Part shown: positions 59,759 through 64,000 of the stretch, piece by piece
Layout of the letters: each line of letters starts with the position of its first letter
How positions within the stretch are numbered: the stretch's first letter is position 1
From: an uncultured Lachnospiraceae bacterium
GTDB lineage: Bacteria; Bacillota; Clostridia; Lachnospirales; Lachnospiraceae
Reading direction: 5' to 3'
Length of the DNA: 64,000 bases
Assembly: GCA_910588285.1 (NCBI GenBank)
Contig: CAJUQB010000006.1
Location: forward strand, 1-64,000
The notes under the pieces: model-generated
Seen by the model: the letters and a program-made list of their open reading frames with translations, nothing else
What the model was told of the DNA's origin: nothing
The model's database searches: none
Program-made: the position numbers and the translations under genes

Positions 59759-62221
59759 TTATTCTGGCTCCCTTAAGACCTCGAACATCAAAACACCGTG
59801 GGCCTTTACCTTCCCCTCCAGCGAGATTCTGTCCGTATCCTTCTGCTGACCATAATGGATCGACAGGAAGGAGGCGTGAAGCAGAGCCTGTATGGTTTCG
59901 TCGTTCATAGGCGCCGGGGCTCCCATGGCAAGCCAGGCATCATAGGGAGAGCCGTGCTCCTGGTCCATAAGGTAGGTTTTGATGCTGTAGCTGCCATAGG
60001 GAACCGGAAAGCTGCCGCGAAACGCAATTGGGTCCGTGCTGTGGAAGGCCTGATACCGGTGCTTGTCAGAGAGAAATTCCAGCCGGCCGTCCTGGGGAGC
60101 TGTCCGATAGTCGCTGATATTATAAATCAGTACATGAAAGCCCCCTTTTTGCCGGGTAATGATACAGGGCGGCTTCAAATACAGAATCTCCGGGTCAAGC
60201 TTGTGGAGAAGATAAAAGGCATAATAGGCAGGCTTCACAATACCATGACGGCTGATAAGCCCGTTGTTGCCGGAAAAGGTCATTCCGGAGGGCCGGGTCT
60301 GATCGTTTACATCCGACAGGCAGAAAAAGGATGCGCCTGCCAGGAGGCCTGTCATCTGCAGGTAGCTGTGAACAATATAGGTGGCCATAAAGGCCGTATC
60401 CCGGGTAAGATCCTGCAGATAATAGGTAATATTCCACTCTCCTGCCAGGATAGGCAGATGGCCGCAGCCATATTTTTCCAGGACACGTTTCAGAAAAAAC
60501 AGGATGTTTTCTAAGTATTTTGTATTTGTGAGAGACAGGTAGTTGTAGGTCATGGGCGGATAAGGGAAAATTCCGGCAAAATGCTTCAGGTCGTCAAGGC
60601 AGGAATACAGGTGTATGGAAAGAAAGTCCGGCATAATCTGCTCCCTGCAGCACATTTGGAGAAATGCCTCATACCAGTCCATGCCATCCGGAAGGGAGAA
60701 GTTGGGGGAGCCCAATTTCAGTTCCTGGCTCACCTCCCGAAATACGCGAAAAACGCATAAATACAAAGAAAAGAATTCCTTCTGGGTGCCGTCCCAGAAT
60801 CCATTGGAGGATTGGAGGTTGGCGCTGTTCCAGAAGTCAAAGCGCCAGTCCCTGACGGAATCCATGCCGTAACGCTTCAGAATATGCAGCAAAAACGCCC
60901 GTACCAGCTCCCCGTATTTCTCATAGGATACGGGAACGCTTGTGTAGGGATGATAGCCAAAGCCCAGCATATTGGCAGAGGAAGCCAATTCCCGGGGAGT
61001 ATATCCGATTTCTATATAGGGGGAAAAGCCCAGTCCGATTATGCGGTCCAGCACAAGGTCAAGGCTTTCCCAATAATAGAGGGGATGATCCGGCTGCGGC
61101 TCTGTATAGACATTCATCATATCACAGAAAACGTCCCGGATATGGACATGGGTAAAGGAGCATTCTCTGGCAGCCCGCTTTAGCTGCTCATAGACGTGAT
61201 CCTGGAGCAGATAGTAGCCGCTGCCAATGCCAATGGAGCGGATCCGGCCGTCGATTGCTGCAGGAACAGCATTTTTGATATCAAGGGCAATGGAGAGGAC
61301 CTGCTCCGGCCGCTGGGGGGAAATCACTGCTTCCTGCTGATAATAAGGATACAAAGCAGACAAATAATCCATGGATGCAGCCCCAGTCCCCTGGATATGG
61401 GCAGAGTGGTTCTGCTGACGGTAAACAGAGGGCGGCATATGAAAATATTTTTCAAAGGAATTGCTGTAGGAGCGGTGGCTTTGAAAGCCGTGCTCCAGGG
61501 CAATGGCCAAAATGGTTTTGTTTGTATGGATCAGATCCTGCAGAGATTGCCGAACCCGGTAATGGTTCAAAAAATCCGTATATTTAACATGGAAATGCTT
61601 TTGGAAAAAGGAGCTGAAATACTGGGGGTGCAGCCCCAGTTCCCTGCTGATGGACTCTAAAGGAAGCTTATCCCCATAATGTTCCCGAATGATCGCCAGG
61701 ATCCGCTCAATGCGCTGTGAGGCATAGCTGTCGACATGGGCCGCTGTTTCAGAAGCATGAAAGGAGCGGTATAAAAATAAGACCAGCTGATTGATACAGG
61801 TAAGCCGGGTCAGTGCAGAAGTCCGTTTATCCGGATCCGCAGAAAAAATAATGCAGGAAAGAAGGCGGCACAGCTGGCAGTAGGAGGGATCGCTGCTGTT
61901 GCATCCAAGATAAAAGTGCTCCAGCCGGATATCGGCAAGCTCCGGCGCCAGGGAAGCAAAATAGCTGTCATGGATGGAGAGCTGATAGTAAACTGCCCTC
62001 TGATGCTCTGTGTAGAGCCCGTAAGGGGTGTTTGGCGGAAAAAAGAACAGCTCATGGGCATGAATGCGCTGCAGGCTTTGGTGATATTGCACCAGGCATT
62101 CTCCCTCCAGCAGAAAGAAGAGGGTAAGAGAGGTCTCGGCTGTCAGCTGGCTGCCCTCGAACTGTACAATCTGGTGGGAAAAAAGGGAGCTGTCGGAATC
62201 CAGTAAATTGCTTTGAAACAT
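59759..62221 (-). CDS. AraC-type regulator fused to a GH39-like domain, second copy (820 aa)
   Basis: Same architecture as the gene at 46827: AraC cupin part, HTH pair at about 175-275 (LPLESISRELGLHPQYFSSF, LAIALEHGFQSHRSYSNSF) and GH39 domain at about 325-815. The acid/base motif reads WRFDFWNSANL: the NEP Glu is Ser. The nucleophile region ILAGEWNIT keeps its Glu. It is divergent from the solute-binding lipoprotein at 62405, so it probably regulates that gene. GGAGGCGC precedes the start. Confidence 0.85.
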   Translation of the reverse strand: MFQSNLLDSDSSLFSHQIVQFEGSQLTAETSLTLFFLLEGECLVQYHQSLQRIHAHELFFFPPNTPYGLYTEHQRAVYYQLSIHDSYFASLAPELADIRLEHFYLGCNSSDPSYCQLCRLLSCIIFSADPDKRTSALTRLTCINQLVLFLYRSFHASETAAHVDSYASQRIERILAIIREHYGDKLPLESISRELGLHPQYFSSFFQKHFHVKYTDFLNHYRVRQSLQDLIHTNKTILAIALEHGFQSHRSYSNSFEKYFHMPPSVYRQQNHSAHIQGTGAASMDYLSALYPYYQQEAVISPQRPEQVLSIALDIKNAVPAAIDGRIRSIGIGSGYYLLQDHVYEQLKRAARECSFTHVHIRDVFCDMMNVYTEPQPDHPLYYWESLDLVLDRIIGLGFSPYIEIGYTPRELASSANMLGFGYHPYTSVPVSYEKYGELVRAFLLHILKRYGMDSVRDWRFDFWNSANLQSSNGFWDGTQKEFFSLYLCVFRVFREVSQELKLGSPNFSLPDGMDWYEAFLQMCCREQIMPDFLSIHLYSCLDDLKHFAGIFPYPPMTYNYLSLTNTKYLENILFFLKRVLEKYGCGHLPILAGEWNITYYLQDLTRDTAFMATYIVHSYLQMTGLLAGASFFCLSDVNDQTRPSGMTFSGNNGLISRHGIVKPAYYAFYLLHKLDPEILYLKPPCIITRQKGGFHVLIYNISDYRTAPQDGRLEFLSDKHRYQAFHSTDPIAFRGSFPVPYGSYSIKTYLMDQEHGSPYDAWLAMGAPAPMNDETIQALLHASFLSIHYGQQKDTDRISLEGKVKAHGVLMFEVLREPE

Positions 62222-62404
62222 AAGCGCCTCCTTTAGAAAAATATAGATCTATTATATCAAATAACTGGAAAAAAACAAATATAGAAGGCGAGAAAGATGT
62301 CTGTATTTTCTCTTATATGAAAAAAATAGATATAAAAGTGGAAATACAGGATGATAGGAACGTGTTATGATAAGGTCATCACAAAATACAAGGGAGGAAT
62401 TACC
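62222..62404. other. Divergent intergenic region between AraC-GH39 copy 2 and lipoprotein gene
   Basis: AT-rich, 183 bases, no gene. ATAGATCTAT at 62243-62252 is a perfect 10-base palindrome and AAAAAATAGATATA recurs in similar form near 62323, so AraC sites or promoters may lie here. Nothing firmer can be seen. Confidence 0.35.
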
Positions 62405-63634
62405 ATGGAAAAAAGAATGAGAAGAATAGCAATGCTAATGGCTGCAATGATGGCAGCAGGCCTGTTGGCCGGCTGCGGCGCCGGCCAGGGGGATAGCGCC
62501 CAGAGCACAAGCGGGAATCAGACTGGCCAGGAAGGAAGTACCGGTGAGATTCCTCTGGACGGAACCTGGCCGGCCGAAACCATCAAGATCGGCGTTGAGG
62601 TATATGATACCACGGAGCAGTCCTGTATTGCATACCAGGAATATTTTGATTATCTGTCAGAATATTACAATCTGGAATTTATGGTATCTGAGAGTATCCA
62701 GTCCCCGGAGGATGAGCTGGATTTTGCGGGGGCCTGCCAGTCAGCGGGATGCGTGGCATATATCGGCGGGTACAATGCGTCCATGGATACTATTGTGCAG
62801 ACCGTGACAGATTACGGCATGTACTATTGGGGTGCGGAACGGGGCCTTGATGAGCAGTTTGCGGATAATGAATATTACCTGGGCGGCTTCCGGGCGCTGG
62901 GCAGCGACGGCACAGAGACCGGTGAGGGAGGCGATTACCTGCTGGGGTATGAGCTGGCATATTCCCTTGCAGAGCAGGGATGTAAGCATGTGGTGTACTG
63001 CAATGGCGGGGCAGGCTTTGGCATTCCCATGTTCGTGGATCGGCAGAATGGATTCTTTGCCGGAATCGAGGCGGCAAAGGCAGCGGGCATGGAGATCCAA
63101 TTTGATCCGGAGAAGGACATTGTAGATGGCTGGCCAGGAACCGACACCTTTACAGCTGCACAGTCCACCGTGCTGAGCGCTGATTATGACGGGATTGCCT
63201 GCTCCTTCTCCGGCATGGAGATCTGGGTGCAGCCCATTGCTGACCAGGGAAAATCAGATACCGTGAAGCTGGCCGGTGTGGGGAGCCTGTCGGATGCCAC
63301 AGGAGCCCTGATTGAGAGCGGACAGATCGCCAGCCTGATCTATGAATGTGAGGAGATTGTATTTGGCAATGCCATTCCTATGATCATCAATGCGGTAAAT
63401 GGCCATGGAGACCTTGTAAAAGGCCAGGAGGGCTACTGTGATCTGGGCGTCGCCCGCTGGAATATCAAGACCTATGAGGAATTTGCCAGTGTAAATGAGA
63501 AGCATGAAGCCGGGGAATATTATGTGACAGCAGAGGATATGAAGCAGTTCTTCCCGGAATTTAATAAGGATGCCTCCAAGGAGAGCTTTCTCAGCTTCTA
63601 TTCCGGCCTGACCCTTGAGCATGTTACAAAATAA
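62405..63634 (+). CDS. Second sugar-binding lipoprotein (409 aa)
   Basis: Lipobox LAGC (LLAGCGAGQGDS), then a Peripla_BP_4 fold homologous along its length to the lipoprotein at 52280 (GTWPAETIKIGVEVYDTTEQ, ELDFAGACQSAGCVAYIGGY, GTDTFTAAQSTVLSADYDG). No permease or ATPase is next to it in the window; the next gene is a nucleoside hydrolase. It may feed the transporter at 49688, or its own genes lie beyond the window. GGGAGGAATT precedes 62405. Confidence 0.88.
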   Translation: MEKRMRRIAMLMAAMMAAGLLAGCGAGQGDSAQSTSGNQTGQEGSTGEIPLDGTWPAETIKIGVEVYDTTEQSCIAYQEYFDYLSEYYNLEFMVSESIQSPEDELDFAGACQSAGCVAYIGGYNASMDTIVQTVTDYGMYYWGAERGLDEQFADNEYYLGGFRALGSDGTETGEGGDYLLGYELAYSLAEQGCKHVVYCNGGAGFGIPMFVDRQNGFFAGIEAAKAAGMEIQFDPEKDIVDGWPGTDTFTAAQSTVLSADYDGIACSFSGMEIWVQPIADQGKSDTVKLAGVGSLSDATGALIESGQIASLIYECEEIVFGNAIPMIINAVNGHGDLVKGQEGYCDLGVARWNIKTYEEFASVNEKHEAGEYYVTAEDMKQFFPEFNKDASKESFLSFYSGLTLEHVTK

Positions 63635-63669
63635 GGCGCCGTATCAGGAATCAAATAAGGATAGAAAAG

Positions 63670-64000
63670 ATGATGCATCAAATAAAAGCTGAACGATATA
63701 TCATTCCGGAACAGAAAAGGGTTCGTGTCATCATTGATTCGGATGCCAATTGCGAATGTGACGACCAGTACGCCATTGTGCATGCCCTTCTGACGCCGAA
63801 GGTCCAGGTGATGGGGCTCATAGCGGAGCAGTACGGGGAACCGGATTCCATGGAACAGAGCTTTCAGGAGCTTTGGAGAATCTGCCGGCTGGGGGGATTC
63901 GACACTGCGCTCGTCCACAGGGGGATACCGCGGGCCCTTTCCGCTGAAGGTGAAAGCAGGGGGGGCGTGGATACGGTAGAACCTGACCGGGGAGCCCAAG
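63670..64000 (+). CDS. Nucleoside hydrolase (partial, continues past the window)
   Basis: The frame from the ATG at 63670 (a second ATG at 63673) is open to the window end. VRVIIDSDANCECDDQYAIV matches the calcium-binding N-terminal motif of inosine-uridine hydrolases (DxDxxxDD). It splits ribosides or similar N-glycosides in the cytoplasm; the neighbours suggest that the substrate may be another glycoside. No strong ribosome site; TAAGGA lies about 16 bases upstream. Confidence 0.8.
   Translation, partial: MMHQIKAERYIIPEQKRVRVIIDSDANCECDDQYAIVHALLTPKVQVMGLIAEQYGEPDSMEQSFQELWRICRLGGFDTALVHRGIPRALSAEGESRGGVDTVEPDRGAQ

Noticed and set aside
63598..63999. Minus-strand frame at the right window edge
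   Set aside because: The plus-strand frame from 63670 matches nucleoside hydrolase motifs, so the minus-strand frame is its shadow.

Overview
The window is chromosomal DNA of a spore-forming, low-to-mid GC Gram-positive bacterium, most likely a gut Lachnospiraceae (class Clostridia). Support: strong AGGAGG-type ribosome sites, spore maturation genes spmA/spmB, a Bacillus/Clostridium-type cluster (Orn/Lys/Arg decarboxylase, yaaR, holB, ricT, trmN6, rsmI), GHKL/LytTR signalling, and many carbohydrate genes with AraC-type regulators. The species call is inference.

Layout. 1-5.3 kb: distal end of a mobile element (DUF3991/TOPRIM protein, small cargo genes, an ORF6N-domain gene set among palindromes). 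It ends at a canonical 3' half of tRNA-Arg(CCU) at 5216-5257, which looks like an attachment site. 5.4-6.0 kb: a second copy of a 170-bp repeat and two 166-bp palindromic MITE-like elements. 6.0-10.7 kb: GHKL kinase, LytTR regulator and ABC-2 exporter, then a Phd/ParE toxin-antitoxin pair. 10.7-15.9 kb: HxlR regulator, two tandem radical SAM proteins, and TetR with an ABC/FtsX exporter. 16-24.6 kb: hybrid histidine kinase, an acidic repeat-rich membrane protein, peptidase T, an unrecognised membrane protein and a D,D-carboxypeptidase. 24.7-29 kb: a possible ArgR-like protein, an AbiE-like pair, a flavoprotein and a LysR regulator. 29-32.5 kb: spmA and spmB, normally adjacent, are separated by a DNA glycosylase gene and a HIRAN/HipA-type module whose kinase is broken. 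32.6-40.6 kb: MarR, a DUF885 peptidase and the yaaO-rsmI housekeeping cluster. 40.7-46.8 kb: ABC/FtsX transporter with a very long coiled coil, small HTH genes and an amidohydrolase. 46.8-64 kb: a carbohydrate region with a complete ribose-type ABC transporter, a GH78 rhamnosidase, a second solute-binding protein, a nucleoside hydrolase, and two large AraC regulators fused to GH39-like domains.

How genes work together. The most interesting unit is 46.8-64 kb. Each AraC-GH39 regulator is divergent from an operon that includes a solute-binding lipoprotein. In both regulators the GH39 acid/base glutamate of the usual NEP motif is replaced, so the domain may sense a glycoside instead of cutting it. 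The two solute-binding proteins are clearly homologous, but only one has transporter genes beside it in the window. Other points to look at are the ORF6N gene with palindromes inside and around it, the HIRAN/HipA module between spmA and spmB, and the twin 166-bp elements.

Limits: all family calls come from reading motifs in the sequence, with no database search. Coordinates of promoters, operators and terminators are by eye.
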